Program-made: the position numbers and the translations under genes
The notes under the pieces: generated by a model
Told to the model about the DNA's origin: nothing
Databases searched by the model: none
Seen by the model: only the letters and a program-made list of their open reading frames with translations
Part shown: positions 27,916 through 37,344 of the stretch, piece by piece
Layout of the letters: each line of letters starts with the position of its first letter
How positions within the stretch are numbered: the first letter of the stretch is position 1
Origin: Alteromonas sp. KUL49
GTDB lineage: Bacteria > Pseudomonadota > Gammaproteobacteria > Enterobacterales > Alteromonadaceae
Reading direction: 5' to 3'
Assembly: GCF_006538345.1 (NCBI RefSeq)
Contig: NZ_BJKL01000008.1
Coordinates: 1-64,000 of the forward strand
Length of the DNA stretch: 64,000 nt

Positions 27916-29718
27916 TTAATCTTCATTGCCGAGTAGCGTTGACAAACTAGGCGTGCTTGAGAAGTGCTGAGCACAGACCTTTTCAGTAATACTAGTGTAA
28001 AGTTTATCTAGCTCGTCACTGTTCATAAATGCATTACAAAATCCCGGCTCATGAGGCTCGATAATCGCTTTGGCTGCTAGTACAAATTGAGCGATTAAGG
28101 TTTTCACGTCGTCGGTGCCCATGGCAATACGCATTGTTGTTAGCGTGATCCCTGCCTTTTCTTGCTCTCCAGTACTCAACTCAGAATGAGACGTCAACGC
28201 AGGACAAAGAATAATGGTGTTGTTTTGCCCAATACTGACTTGATGACTAAACGCAGGCTCAAGCGCATCAAAAAAACGAGTAAATACATCTCGAGACAGG
28301 TTTGCAGGTGCCATATCTACCGTAAACAAATTACATGGCCAACCATGAGTGTGCTGCTTTTCTCGAAGCGCTGCGTTGTCATGATGCGGCAATGCGTGAC
28401 AATTCACTCGAACCTTGGGATGAGACGCCAAAAACGCAGTAAATACCTGTGTGTTGATAACCTTATTCATCATGCGTTGCGACAGGGTTTTCATTCCATT
28501 AAGTACGTCGAAGGCTTTTTCTGAGTCGAGAAAAGCACCTTTGATGTAGTACACATCCCAAAACAAAGTGCGGGACCAATCTACACCATCAACGCTACTA
28601 CCCTTGGGTTGAAACATTCGGTGCATTTCTCCGATCACCACACCCGCTGTGGTTGCCCCGCTTCCACATATATCTTTAGTGTAGCTATGAACGACATAGT
28701 CAGGTCGACAGGCTTTTTCGGTATGTTGCAAAGGCGTATGGAGCACAGGAGTGGCTAAGGTAGAGTCCAGCATCACTAACGCTCCGTCATTGTGCGCAAG
28801 CTGGCAAATTCCCGGTACGTCTAGTACAAAGCCATGGGGGTTACAGGGTGATTCAAGGTAAACATGCAGATTAGCGCCACCGGCCAGCCTTTCTGCATGT
28901 TTTTGTTTAGTCTCTTCAAGGAAGACGTCAAACTCAGTAGTCTCGTATCCATCGAACCACGCGATTTGAATGTCCATTCGGTGTGACTTGGCAAAGTAAT
29001 CATGCAGTAGCTGGTACACTCCCCCGTAGACATTTCGAGAAACGATAAGCACATCACCATGATGCAAAACGTTCGACAACAAAGCATCTATTGCGGCCAT
29101 ACCAGAGTTAAAATTCCACGCCATGTAATCGGCTGCATAGGGGCCAGCTTCCATATCTACAATGGCATTTGCCAGAGAAATATTAGTGGGGTTCAACAAG
29201 CGCGAGTATATCTGATGAGTAAATTCTTTACCTTGAAACGCATCGTCTACCCATTCTGTACAGGCATAAACATAAGTGGCAGTGCGGACGATAACAGGCG
29301 TAGCCGAAAACAGCGCAGTAACATTGTCAAACAACGGATAATGCGCTTGCGTGCCGCTTCCCCCTGATAGGCTCTGATAGGTCGCTCTAAAGGGGTTTTG
29401 TAACGTATCGAGTATTTTTGCTATTTGGAAAGAGAGAAACTTCTTAGCGTTGAAATAAGCTAATTTATCCTCTTTGCTCAGCGTTTTCAGCGTGCTGCTG
29501 GTGATGTCCCAAAGCTGCATCATATCTGTCTGTGCGTGATATAAGTGATTCGCTGTATTGGCGAGTGCTGAGCCATACTCAGAGTCTTGCTCAATACCAA
29601 AATGGCTCAACTGCTCTGCAACGAGATCCTCGATGTTTTCAGCATTCGAGGTATTTCGTCGTGGTGAAAGACGTTTAGCATGTTCTATTGAACCGTTATT
29701 GTGTAGGGTATTACTCAT
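27916..29718 (-). CDS. Cys/Met-metabolism PLP enzyme with large N-terminal extension
   Basis: Pyridoxal-phosphate lyase/synthase-type enzyme of the trans-sulfuration family. Core motifs are in order: YSRLLNPTN (171-179), the cofactor-binding region NSGMAAIDALLS, LESPCNPHG (288-295), LDSTLATP (317-324) and VHSYTKDICGSG with the Schiff-base Lys348. At 600 residues it is some 200 longer than MetB, MetC or methionine gamma-lyase; the extra N-terminal part (about 1-130) is largely helical. The reaction cannot be named; a C-S lyase or gamma-replacement enzyme is plausible. It is divergent from the 2-hydroxyacid dehydrogenase gene, which could act on its 2-oxo acid product. Confidence 0.83.
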   Translation of the reverse strand: MSNTLHNNGSIEHAKRLSPRRNTSNAENIEDLVAEQLSHFGIEQDSEYGSALANTANHLYHAQTDMMQLWDITSSTLKTLSKEDKLAYFNAKKFLSFQIAKILDTLQNPFRATYQSLSGGSGTQAHYPLFDNVTALFSATPVIVRTATYVYACTEWVDDAFQGKEFTHQIYSRLLNPTNISLANAIVDMEAGPYAADYMAWNFNSGMAAIDALLSNVLHHGDVLIVSRNVYGGVYQLLHDYFAKSHRMDIQIAWFDGYETTEFDVFLEETKQKHAERLAGGANLHVYLESPCNPHGFVLDVPGICQLAHNDGALVMLDSTLATPVLHTPLQHTEKACRPDYVVHSYTKDICGSGATTAGVVIGEMHRMFQPKGSSVDGVDWSRTLFWDVYYIKGAFLDSEKAFDVLNGMKTLSQRMMNKVINTQVFTAFLASHPKVRVNCHALPHHDNAALREKQHTHGWPCNLFTVDMAPANLSRDVFTRFFDALEPAFSHQVSIGQNNTIILCPALTSHSELSTGEQEKAGITLTTMRIAMGTDDVKTLIAQFVLAAKAIIEPHEPGFCNAFMNSDELDKLYTSITEKVCAQHFSSTPSLSTLLGNED

Positions 29719-29836
29719 GGAATACTTCTCCTCTTTTGTTACGAAAATGTAAATTCAATCGATACGCTTTTGAATACCTAGGGCAATGACAAGCACCTAA
29801 ACAAGAGGAAAGAAATGTTTACTAACAGCGAAGTTT

Positions 29837-30808
29837 ATGAGCGAATTCGACACATCAAATAGCACACTGACCATTCTAAGCAGAGATGCCAAAGCCCTAG
29901 AGCATTGGATTAATGCGCATGAAAGCCATAGCGTAGCGAGTAGTCTGCCGATAGTGCAATGCACTGATAACCCTAATGCAATCGACAAACAGCGAGTGAG
30001 TGTGCTTCTTTCTGATCCTGATCTTGCCGTTCAAATTATTCCACAATGCAAAAATCTACAGTGGTGCCAATCCACGTGGGCGGGGAATGCGCCCCTACTC
30101 GCCCTTGAAAAAAACGACTATCAACTCACGGGTATCAAAGGCATTTTCGGCAAGTTAATGCGGGAATATGTGTTTGCCCATTTACTTTATTTTTCGCGAA
30201 ATATTCCAACCTTTCAGGCAAACCAAGCACAATCCCCGCCTGTCTGGTGTGGATCTACACGGTCCCCTCTTATCGGTAAAACACTGGGCGTACTTGGTGC
30301 CGGAGATATAGCGAAAAGCCTTATCCCCGTAGCACAAAGTTTTGATATGAAACTTGTTGGACTAACTCGCTCAGGAGCACAACAAGCAGGATATGAGCGA
30401 ATCTATTCAGTAGATGAGCTAGAGCGGTTTGCATCGCGATGTGACGCTGTTGTTAACCTAATGCCCGACACGCCTGGGACTCGGGGAATACTAAATCGAG
30501 TATTTTTCAGGGCGTTGCCTGAAAATGCCATATTGATAAACGCTGGAAGAGGCAGTGCAATTGTTGAGTCAGCACTACTTGAGGCATTGGATTGTGGCAG
30601 GTTGAAAGCAGCCATTTTAGATGTATTTGATATTGAACCTTTGCCCAGTAATCACACTTTTTGGCATCATCCCAATATTATGATCACTGCTCACACAGCT
30701 GCCGAATCTAGCCCAGAGGACGTTGCTTCAGTGTTTTGCACTAACGCGAAACGCTTTTTAAACAACGAACCTCTGATGTACCAGTTTGATTTTGCTAAAG
30801 GCTACTGA
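29837..30808 (+). CDS. D-2-hydroxyacid dehydrogenase (GhrA-like)
   Basis: NAD(P)H-dependent reductase of 2-oxo acids such as glyoxylate or hydroxypyruvate, 323 residues, cytosolic. The NAD fold begins at LGVLGAGDIAKSLIPVAQ (about 154-171). The catalytic Arg is in INAGRGSAIVE, the Glu in DVFDIEPLP and the His in WHHPNIMITAHTAA. It is divergent from the 600-residue PLP enzyme gene with a 118-base gap, and its last 7 bases overlap the convergent glutathione transferase gene. The substrate is unknown. Confidence 0.86.
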   Translation: MSEFDTSNSTLTILSRDAKALEHWINAHESHSVASSLPIVQCTDNPNAIDKQRVSVLLSDPDLAVQIIPQCKNLQWCQSTWAGNAPLLALEKNDYQLTGIKGIFGKLMREYVFAHLLYFSRNIPTFQANQAQSPPVWCGSTRSPLIGKTLGVLGAGDIAKSLIPVAQSFDMKLVGLTRSGAQQAGYERIYSVDELERFASRCDAVVNLMPDTPGTRGILNRVFFRALPENAILINAGRGSAIVESALLEALDCGRLKAAILDVFDIEPLPSNHTFWHHPNIMITAHTAAESSPEDVASVFCTNAKRFLNNEPLMYQFDFAKGY

Positions 30809-31374
30809 CGAGGATCGGTAGCAGTTAGCTCTATACGATCCTGATGCTTCTCATGAAACTCTAACAGTGTTGGATAGGAAGCGAAGTCGTGTAACTCTCG
30901 GAAAATACACCAATCCACCATAGTGTATAAACATATCTCTGGATAACTCCATCCAGAAAAGCCACCCTCTAACAACTGAGCTTCCAATGTAGAAAGCACC
31001 GCTTCAATACGTTCATTCTGTAAACGGAAATACAACTTCTCATCGTTAATATCGAACTCAGAACGCTGTAATATGAGAAGCTGTACAAAAGAGTCGTTAG
31101 CAGCATCGATTAAGGTGAGTAGATTTTCTTCTTCCCATGTCAGCGGGTCAAGATTGAGCTTTTCAGACAAGTAGCTGTGAATAACTCGAGAATCGAAAAT
31201 CATCTCCCCTTCATCTTCTAAACAGGGGACTTTTAATGTGGGGTTTCTTGAGGCGAGTAACTCTCGATCTTTACCCCCAAAAATCTGTAGGTCAATAAAC
31301 TCATGGGGAGTTTGTGCCAAGACAATCCGAATGCGTCGAACATATGGCGATGTGGTAGAACCGTATAGTTTCAT
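30802..31374 (-). CDS. glutathione S-transferase family protein
   Basis: A 190-residue GST-like protein. The thioredoxin-like N-terminal domain (1-75) starts MKLYGSTTSPYVRRIRIVL, where Ser7 or the Thr-Ser before it is the likely catalytic residue. It has the cis-proline PTLKVPCLED and the DSRVIHSYLSE glutathione gamma-glutamyl-binding motif. A helical C-terminal domain follows. It is the last of the genes inserted between anmK and erpA. The conjugated substrate is unknown. Confidence 0.85.
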   Translation of the reverse strand: MKLYGSTTSPYVRRIRIVLAQTPHEFIDLQIFGGKDRELLASRNPTLKVPCLEDEGEMIFDSRVIHSYLSEKLNLDPLTWEEENLLTLIDAANDSFVQLLILQRSEFDINDEKLYFRLQNERIEAVLSTLEAQLLEGGFSGWSYPEICLYTMVDWCIFRELHDFASYPTLLEFHEKHQDRIELTATDPRQ

Positions 31375-31467
31375 GACTACTTCCCTTCTTTGTATGAATA
31401 TGTGCCAGTGTAGGCATAAAGCGACTTACAAAGAAAGGGAAATAGAAAGTACTGATATAACCGAGAG

Positions 31468-31812
31468 CTAGATGCTAAAGCTGGAACCGCAACCGCAGGT
31501 TGTCGTCGCATTTGGGTTTTCCACCAAAAAACGAGCGCCTTCTAGGCCGTCAACATAATCAACAACACCACCAACGAGGTATTGAAGGCTCATAGGATCT
31601 ACGACCAAGGTAACGCTGTCTTTCTCAATGGTCATGTCACCTTCGTTAACTTTCTCGTCAAACGTGAAGCCATATTGAAAACCAGAGCAACCGCCACCCG
31701 TTACATAAACCCGTAACTTTAACTCTGGGTTTTCCTCTTCCGTGATGAGCGCTTTCACTTTACTTGCCGCAGCATCTGAAAATTCGATGGGCAACGCTGT
31801 TTCTACAGACAT
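31468..31812 (-). CDS. erpA: iron-sulfur cluster insertion protein ErpA
   Basis: A-type carrier that delivers Fe-S clusters to apoproteins such as those of isoprenoid synthesis and respiration. Starting at ATG 31812, which has a GAGGAAGG ribosome binding site, gives 114 residues, the same length as E. coli ErpA. Cluster cysteines are Cys42 ([11 protein letters not shown]), Cys106 and Cys108 (TTCGCGSSF). An upstream in-frame TTG at 31842 is less likely. In Pseudomonas erpA lies directly beside anmK; here they are separated by about 4 kb. Confidence 0.95.
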   Translation of the reverse strand: MSVETALPIEFSDAAASKVKALITEEENPELKLRVYVTGGGCSGFQYGFTFDEKVNEGDMTIEKDSVTLVVDPMSLQYLVGGVVDYVDGLEGARFLVENPNATTTCGCGSSFSI

Positions 31813-32123
31813 ACCTTCCTCTCGCACTACACGTGCTATCAAACAAAACTGCGGAGATTATCTAATACCTGAGTAAATCAATCAAGTATAGCGAAAGGAA
31901 AGCGGCATAGTTTAATGGGGCAAGTGGCTAACTTCGCCATTAGTCTAAATTTGTTTAAAAAAAGCTGCATAAAACCACTCAACTATTTACCCTCCAAAAA
32001 CAATTAAAACAAATCATTAACAATCTTTAACAACTAAAAATAATCAAAATAACGCAGAATTGCGCCCATACATGGCCAAAAACCTTGAGTGACTGGTCGA
32101 ATAAAGAGGAAATAGGAGAACGT

Positions 32124-33368
32124 ATGAAAGTTAAAACACCAGCAAAGCTATTCAACACAGTAGTCAGTATGGCTGCTGCGGTAGCATTGAGTTTTGGTCT
32201 TTCAGGTAACGCGACAGCAACAGAAAATAGTTGTACCGCTAACCCATTTAATCCGGCAAGTGGAGATGTTGCAGGCTTGGTACAAGCACTACAACGCGCA
32301 ACCAACACAGGACAGGCCGTGACAATAACAGGGACGTTCACTATTGATGAGCCTATTAAAATCGTTGTACGACGAGATTTGACGGTAGATGCTACAGGTG
32401 CGTCATTTCGTGCAGCCGAAGGACTCAATGGCGATATGTTCAGTCTAGACGTAGTTGAAACTAGTTCTGATACTTGCCGTTACAGTGATGGGCGTAACGC
32501 TAATGTGACTTGGACCGGGGGTAACTTTGAGTTTTCAAAGGCACTGAACTCTACCACCGTCCCCATTCAAAGCAGAGTACCAGCATCAAGACAAGGTACT
32601 GAAGCCACTGCAGATGCTTTATCTATCAGAGGGGCCTGGAATAACGGACCTCAGCGTATTGATAATGCCATAGTTAATAACGTGCTCATGAGAGGTACCA
32701 TTGGTGCGGGGAAAACGGCTTTTGACGCTGGTGGTGACAGTGGAGTGTTCATGAGTTCGGTTAAACGTGGAGAGGTGAATAATAGCCAATTCTACGGAAT
32801 TAGAGATGCCGCAATATACGTGTCTGCAAATAATTCTGACGCAACCATGCGAAGTGAATTTCACCTTGTTAACAACATTATTAAACGCGTGTATGACGGG
32901 ATCTCGAGCAAGCGAGGTGCTGACGGTATTGTAATGCGACTTAACTATGTTGAAGACAGTGCTGTGGCATTAAGCATTAAGGAAAATATTTCCGGTCGAT
33001 TAGCGTCTAATATCACTATTGACGAAAATCAAATTGTTCGCTCAGTGCGCGGGATTTTGTTAGAAAACACGCGCAACACTCGTGTAACGAATAATACACT
33101 GCGAAGCTTAGGCGGATTGGTTGCAGGTTCAGAATCTCCATTAGGTGGTGGAGGTAAATATCGTGGTGTCATTTTTGAGGGTTTAGGCGGCACTGACAAT
33201 GAATTAATTGACAATACGTTTAATGGTGATGGCTCAACCGCTGCACGCCAAGCAAAAACCGTAATAGCAGTATCCAATACATCGCTAAACGGAAAAACGA
33301 ACGCGCCGTATGTTAGTTCTGGAAACACCTTTAATACATACATCGACCAGCAACTTATAAATGAATAA
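32124..33368 (+). CDS. secreted right-handed beta-helix protein
   Basis: A 414-residue protein with a clear signal peptide (about 1-34: a KVKTPAK start, hydrophobic core and cleavage near NATA). The mature part begins with a pectate-lyase-like segment (VTITGTFTIDEPIKIVVRRDLTVDATGASF) and continues with NosD-like rungs (VNNVLMRGT, NNSQFYGIRDAAIYV, NNIIKRVYDGI, DENQIVRSVRGILLENTRNTRVTNNTL). A strong ribosome binding site (TAGGAGA) supports ATG 32124. No lyase catalytic residues were identified, so a carbohydrate-binding or -cleaving role is only suggested by the fold. The downstream unknown gene overlaps its end by 8 bases. Confidence 0.78.
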   Translation: MKVKTPAKLFNTVVSMAAAVALSFGLSGNATATENSCTANPFNPASGDVAGLVQALQRATNTGQAVTITGTFTIDEPIKIVVRRDLTVDATGASFRAAEGLNGDMFSLDVVETSSDTCRYSDGRNANVTWTGGNFEFSKALNSTTVPIQSRVPASRQGTEATADALSIRGAWNNGPQRIDNAIVNNVLMRGTIGAGKTAFDAGGDSGVFMSSVKRGEVNNSQFYGIRDAAIYVSANNSDATMRSEFHLVNNIIKRVYDGISSKRGADGIVMRLNYVEDSAVALSIKENISGRLASNITIDENQIVRSVRGILLENTRNTRVTNNTLRSLGGLVAGSESPLGGGGKYRGVIFEGLGGTDNELIDNTFNGDGSTAARQAKTVIAVSNTSLNGKTNAPYVSSGNTFNTYIDQQLINE

Positions 33369-34335
33369 GGCATACTACTTTTTAGCTGCAACCCTAACCG
33401 CAAGCCTCGTGCTTGCGGTTAGATTTGTTATTCAGCTTGAAGTTGAAGCTCCGCGCACATCGCTTAATAACAACTCAACACACTCTGAAGAAAAAAATGA
33501 AGCCGAATTTGCTACTAGCCTATATCTAACGCAGAGTGCTTCAAAGGTACCTGTATCATTAAATTCTTCCACTTCTACACACGTCATTCACCCCGCTCAA
33601 AGAGCTCAGAGTGTAGAACAATGGCTAGACATATTGGCTGGTGAATTAACAGAAGATACTATTGCCAACTTTCCTAGTGCTGCAAGTCATACCCTTGCTG
33701 AAGCAGCTGCTAACAGCGATAGTGTCTATTACCAAGTCTTGCGATTGTTTACAGAAGCTAAGGCTGGTGAAAAGAAGTATTTTCTTCAAGCAATTCTAAT
33801 GCAAGGCAATTCATTACAACGAATCGTTGCAATCGACAGCTTGCTTTATAGCGAACAACAAAGCGACATCAACGCTGCGATTGATCTGACGTTTTCACTA
33901 GAAAACCATCAACTTCTGGCTGATTACGTCAACGATATTTTTACGTTGGATTTGAGGGCGATGCACTACGAACGGCTTTTTAAACACTTATCAAAAACAG
34001 AGCATAAAAACTTAGCACAACATTTTTCTGATGATATTTTTCGGGTTTATCAAATGTCAGACAACAATACCTTGCAATATCAAGCGCTCAAGGTATTACT
34101 TAAAAACACAGATGCTCGAAGTATAAATATTCAACAACTACTTCTAGAAGCGCCTGCCGCTAACATCGCCTCTTTACTGAAGTTGATTCGAAGGTTGTTC
34201 TTTTCTGACAAGAGAAAACTTGGTGATATTTCTCTGCTAGCATCTACCATCAATAGAATTGCACAAAACCAAAACCTATCAGGCGACGAACAAGCACTAG
34301 CAGAAGAGCTAATTTCTATCCTCAAGTTGCCGTAA
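33361..34335 (+). CDS. membrane-anchored helical protein of unknown function
   Basis: Not recognised. The 324-residue product has an N-terminal hydrophobic segment (about 6-26), either an uncleaved anchor or a signal peptide. A low-complexity Ser/Thr/Asn/Glu-rich linker follows (about 33-80), then an all-helical region (about 85-324) that resembles HEAT/TPR-type repeats in composition but has no repeat I can phase. Its ATG lies 8 bases inside the beta-helix gene, so the two are translationally coupled and probably work together at the cell surface or in the periplasm. No catalytic motif is visible. Confidence 0.7.
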   Translation: MNKAYYFLAATLTASLVLAVRFVIQLEVEAPRTSLNNNSTHSEEKNEAEFATSLYLTQSASKVPVSLNSSTSTHVIHPAQRAQSVEQWLDILAGELTEDTIANFPSAASHTLAEAAANSDSVYYQVLRLFTEAKAGEKKYFLQAILMQGNSLQRIVAIDSLLYSEQQSDINAAIDLTFSLENHQLLADYVNDIFTLDLRAMHYERLFKHLSKTEHKNLAQHFSDDIFRVYQMSDNNTLQYQALKVLLKNTDARSINIQQLLLEAPAANIASLLKLIRRLFFSDKRKLGDISLLASTINRIAQNQNLSGDEQALAEELISILKLP

Positions 34336-34460
34336 GATCTTCGGCAATGTTAAAAAAACCACTTTGATGTAGCACAAAGTTTTGCCAATGGATGCTTGTA
34401 CCTGACCAGTGGAATAAGCTACAACCATAATTTGTATTATGAATTACTCTGTATTTGCCT

Positions 34461-35309
34461 ATGTTTGAACACGCGGTTTCCTCCATTGAGATAAATTCAA
34501 CTCCCCTGATGCTCCCTCAGAGTGGAAGCGCGCCAAAGATTGCTGATAAGAAGCAATACCGCAGTGAGCTAAAAATATGGCAAGAACAACTCCTTCACGT
34601 ACAGCAAGCGTATTATCATCAAAATCGAAGGGCTATCATTGTATTTGAAGGGTGGGATGCAGCAGGTAAGGGCGGAGCGATTCGCCGCGTTACAGAGCGT
34701 TTAGACCCAAGGGGAGTTAGAGTGTATCCCATTGGCCCACCTACCGAAGACGAACAAAGCCGACATTACCTCTATCGATTTCAGAACAAACTGCCCCCTG
34801 CAGGTACACTCGCCATTTTTGATCGCTCATATTACGGCCGAGTCTTGGTAGAGCGTGTCGAGGGATTAGCAAGTGATAAAGAATGGCAAAGGGCCTATCA
34901 AGAGATTAATGAATTTGAACGCTTGTTAATTGACGATGGTGTGAGGGTTATCAAGATTTTCCTCAACATCTCTCAGGAAGAGCAGCGTAATCGTTTTGAG
35001 GAGCGACTACACAACCCTTACAAACGATGGAAGCTTACCGAGGCCGACTTGCGCAATAGAGCCATGCGCCCGCACTACGAGCTAGCGATTAACGATATGT
35101 TCAAATACACTCATACCGAACAAGCGCCTTGGCAACTGATTAATGGCGAACACAAGTGGTACGCAAGAGTAGCGGTTCTCAGAACTTTAGTAGCTCAACT
35201 TAGCGAAGGGGTTGACGTTAGCCCTCCCCCCATAGACGAGTCTTTAATAGCGTTAGCTGAGCAACAATTAGGGATTACCGCTATACAAACAGCAACAAAA
35301 AACAGCTGA
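34461..35309 (+). CDS. polyphosphate kinase 2 family protein
   Basis: PPK2 transfers phosphate between polyphosphate and nucleotides. Seen are the Walker A motif EGWDAAGKGGAIRR (about residues 63-76), the lid motif following ERLDPRGVRVYPIGPPT, and Walker B AIFDRSYYGRVLVERVEG (about 118-135). A single PPK2 domain of about 230 residues fills the protein, so it is a one-domain type. Whether it acts on ADP, AMP or GDP cannot be read from the sequence. A TTG at 34455 could extend it by two residues. It ends one base before the convergent minE gene. Confidence 0.9.
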   Translation: MFEHAVSSIEINSTPLMLPQSGSAPKIADKKQYRSELKIWQEQLLHVQQAYYHQNRRAIIVFEGWDAAGKGGAIRRVTERLDPRGVRVYPIGPPTEDEQSRHYLYRFQNKLPPAGTLAIFDRSYYGRVLVERVEGLASDKEWQRAYQEINEFERLLIDDGVRVIKIFLNISQEEQRNRFEERLHNPYKRWKLTEADLRNRAMRPHYELAINDMFKYTHTEQAPWQLINGEHKWYARVAVLRTLVAQLSEGVDVSPPPIDESLIALAEQQLGITAIQTATKNS

Positions 35310-35310
35310 C

Positions 35311-35565
35311 CTAGCTCTCTGGTAATGTAACGTTTAACTCCAAAACACTGCAATCGTCGCTATTTTCCAACTGTACTGAGACCTGATCATCTGCAATGCT
35401 GACGTACTTTCGAATCACTTGGATGATTTCTTGTTGCATCATTGGCAAATAATCAGGTTCCTGGCGCTTGCGTCGCTCATGGGCAACAATAATCTGTAAG
35501 CGCTCTTTAGCAACAGAGGCAGTACTCGGTTTTTCTTTCTTTTTTAGGTAATCAAAAATACCCAT
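35311..35565 (-). CDS. minE: cell division topological specificity factor MinE
   Basis: Activates the MinD ATPase and drives pole-to-pole oscillation, confining MinCD to the poles. The 84-residue protein has the membrane-binding start [10 protein letters not shown], the MinD-binding helix [13 protein letters not shown], and the C-terminal dimer domain with [16 protein letters not shown]. It overlaps the minD stop by one base (TAATG), which assures balanced synthesis. It lies at the end of the minCDE operon. Confidence 0.96.
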   Translation of the reverse strand: MGIFDYLKKKEKPSTASVAKERLQIIVAHERRKRQEPDYLPMMQQEIIQVIRKYVSIADDQVSVQLENSDDCSVLELNVTLPES

Positions 35566-36374
35566 TATTTACCTCCAAGCAAACGCTTAAAGAAACCTTT
35601 TTTCTCAGCTTCTAAGAAGCGGTGTTCTACCTCGTCACCCAATAGTCGCGCTACAGCATCAGAGTAGGCTTGTCCCGCATTGGCTTCGTCATCAAGAATG
35701 ACGGGTAACCCTTGGTTGGACGCCTTGAGTACCGATTCTGACTCTGGTATTACCCCAAGCAATGGTATCGCAAGAATTTCCTCAACATCAGCGACACTTA
35801 ACATTTCAGCATTTTCTACGCGCTCTGGGTTGTAACGGGTAAGTAGCAAATGCTCCTTCACCGCTTTACCTTGCTCCGCTCGTAAAGATTTGCTTTGTAA
35901 AATGCCTAAGATTCGATCCGAGTCACGTACCGAAGAAACTTCTGGGTTTGTCACCACAATAGCTTCATCAGCAAAGTATAGTGCCATTTGCGCTCCCTGC
36001 TCGATACCTGCCGGAGAATCACAAATGATAAAATCAAATTCTTGCTTTAACTCTTCTAATACCGCTTGGACGCCCTCAATTGTCAGTGCGTCTTTGTCGC
36101 GAGTTTGAGACGCAGGTAAGATAAACAAGTTGTCTGTGCGTTTGTCTTTAATTAGCGCTTGCTTCAGCGTAGCTTCTTTATTGATTACGTTGACGAAGTC
36201 GTACACTACTCGTCGCTCGCAACCCATAATAAGGTCGAGGTTACGCAGGCCCACATCAAAATCGATAACGACCGTTTTGTTGCCCTTAAGTGCTAGTCCC
36301 GTACTTATTGCAGCACTTGAAGTAGTTTTTCCTACTCCGCCTTTACCTGAAGTTACAACGATAATTTTTGCCAT
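35565..36374 (-). CDS. minD: septum site-determining ATPase MinD
   Basis: Membrane-associated P-loop ATPase that recruits MinC to the membrane. The 269 residues begin with the deviant Walker [13 protein letters not shown] (Lys11 and Lys16). [17 protein letters not shown] and [14 protein letters not shown] follow. The protein ends in the amphipathic membrane-targeting helix [11 protein letters not shown]. It is 26 bases after minC and overlaps minE. Confidence 0.97.
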   Translation of the reverse strand: MAKIIVVTSGKGGVGKTTSSAAISTGLALKGNKTVVIDFDVGLRNLDLIMGCERRVVYDFVNVINKEATLKQALIKDKRTDNLFILPASQTRDKDALTIEGVQAVLEELKQEFDFIICDSPAGIEQGAQMALYFADEAIVVTNPEVSSVRDSDRILGILQSKSLRAEQGKAVKEHLLLTRYNPERVENAEMLSVADVEEILAIPLLGVIPESESVLKASNQGLPVILDDEANAGQAYSDAVARLLGDEVEHRFLEAEKKGFFKRLLGGK

Positions 36375-36400
36375 GTTTTTTCCTCAATGAAGATAATCAG

Positions 36401-37135
36401 TTATGCAAGAGCTTCTATCTGCAGAGTGTCATCTTCTAAATAGATTTGTGCGGGTTGTTTCCAACATTTACTTTTGATGGTGTCGTGCATGACGAACTGA
36501 CCAGCAATAGAGATAAGTTCAGCGTCTAACGAATGGCAAAAAACGCGCGCATTCGTGTTTCCTTTAGCGCCGGCGAGCGCACGTCCGCGCAGAGTGCCGT
36601 ATACGTGAATATTGCCATCAGCAAGTACTTCTGCTCCCTCGCTCACGGCTGCAGTAATGACCAAGTCACATCCGTCTGCATATATCTGCTGACCAGAGCG
36701 AACAGGACGGTTAACTACCTTTGCAGGCTTTAGTGTTTCCACAGTTACCGTTTTCACTACTTCTTGAGGTTCTGGCTGAGGTGCAGTTTTTTGCGCTGGC
36801 TTTTGTGGGCTTTTTAACGCACTGTCGGTGAATTTACTTTGACTGACATCCGCCAAACCCAAGTCATTAATAATACCTTTCAGGCCCTGAGTTTCGCCCT
36901 TTACGGCCATAGGCTGTAGTTCGAATTGGCGACATAAAGCAACAAGTAATTCAAACTCAGTGGCAGAAAGTGGTACTGCTAAGTGAAGAATTAATGAGGA
37001 GCGCGTAAAAAATTGTGGTGCGCTTTGCACCTTATCAGAGAGCTGTTGTTTGAACTCGTCTGGCGCAAAACGATGCACCTCGACAACAATACTGGTGAGT
37101 GTTGTCCCTTTCATGCGAAAGCATGGATCTGTCAT
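36401..37135 (-). CDS. minC: septum site-determining inhibitor MinC
   Basis: FtsZ inhibitor of the Min system. I take ATG 37135, giving 244 residues; upstream in-frame codons to 37150 lack a good start. The N-terminal FtsZ-binding domain starts MKGTTLTSIVVEVHRF and ends near residue 98. A Pro/Gln/Ala linker (about 110-135) follows, and a C-terminal beta-helix domain (VRSGQQIYADGCDLVITAAV, EVLADGNIHVYGTLRGRALAG) binds MinD. It is the first gene of minCDE. Confidence 0.94.
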   Translation of the reverse strand: MTDPCFRMKGTTLTSIVVEVHRFAPDEFKQQLSDKVQSAPQFFTRSSLILHLAVPLSATEFELLVALCRQFELQPMAVKGETQGLKGIINDLGLADVSQSKFTDSALKSPQKPAQKTAPQPEPQEVVKTVTVETLKPAKVVNRPVRSGQQIYADGCDLVITAAVSEGAEVLADGNIHVYGTLRGRALAGAKGNTNARVFCHSLDAELISIAGQFVMHDTIKSKCWKQPAQIYLEDDTLQIEALA

Positions 37136-37300
37136 TGCTGTTACCTGCAAGAATGTGTTAGCGCGATTGCCCAGCTTTTTACTGAGTCTTGTAATTCAAC
37201 TGTATCAAATTACGCTCTTACAGCAATAGATATGTGAGTTAAACCTGAGTATGTGAGTAAATATCAAACATCTATGTGATAGGGATGAATGGCGTGAGTG

Positions 37301-37336
37301 AAAACAACGCCAGAAAGTCCCCTTTCCAGCGTTGTT
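37301..37336 (-). terminator. terminator after the DUF805 gene
   Basis: On the minus strand a hairpin with 8-bp outer arms (AACAACGC at 37303-37310 pairing with GCGTTGTT at 37329-37336) and a second inner stem is followed by a T run (A run on the plus strand). It stands 9 bases after the DUF805 stop and also separates that gene from minC. Confidence 0.75.
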
Positions 37337-37344
37337 GATATTAT

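Noticed and set aside
37230..37260. Repeated TATGTGAGT sequence upstream of minC
   Set aside because: Two direct copies of 9 bases without palindromic form or a known regulator pattern; too little to call a site.
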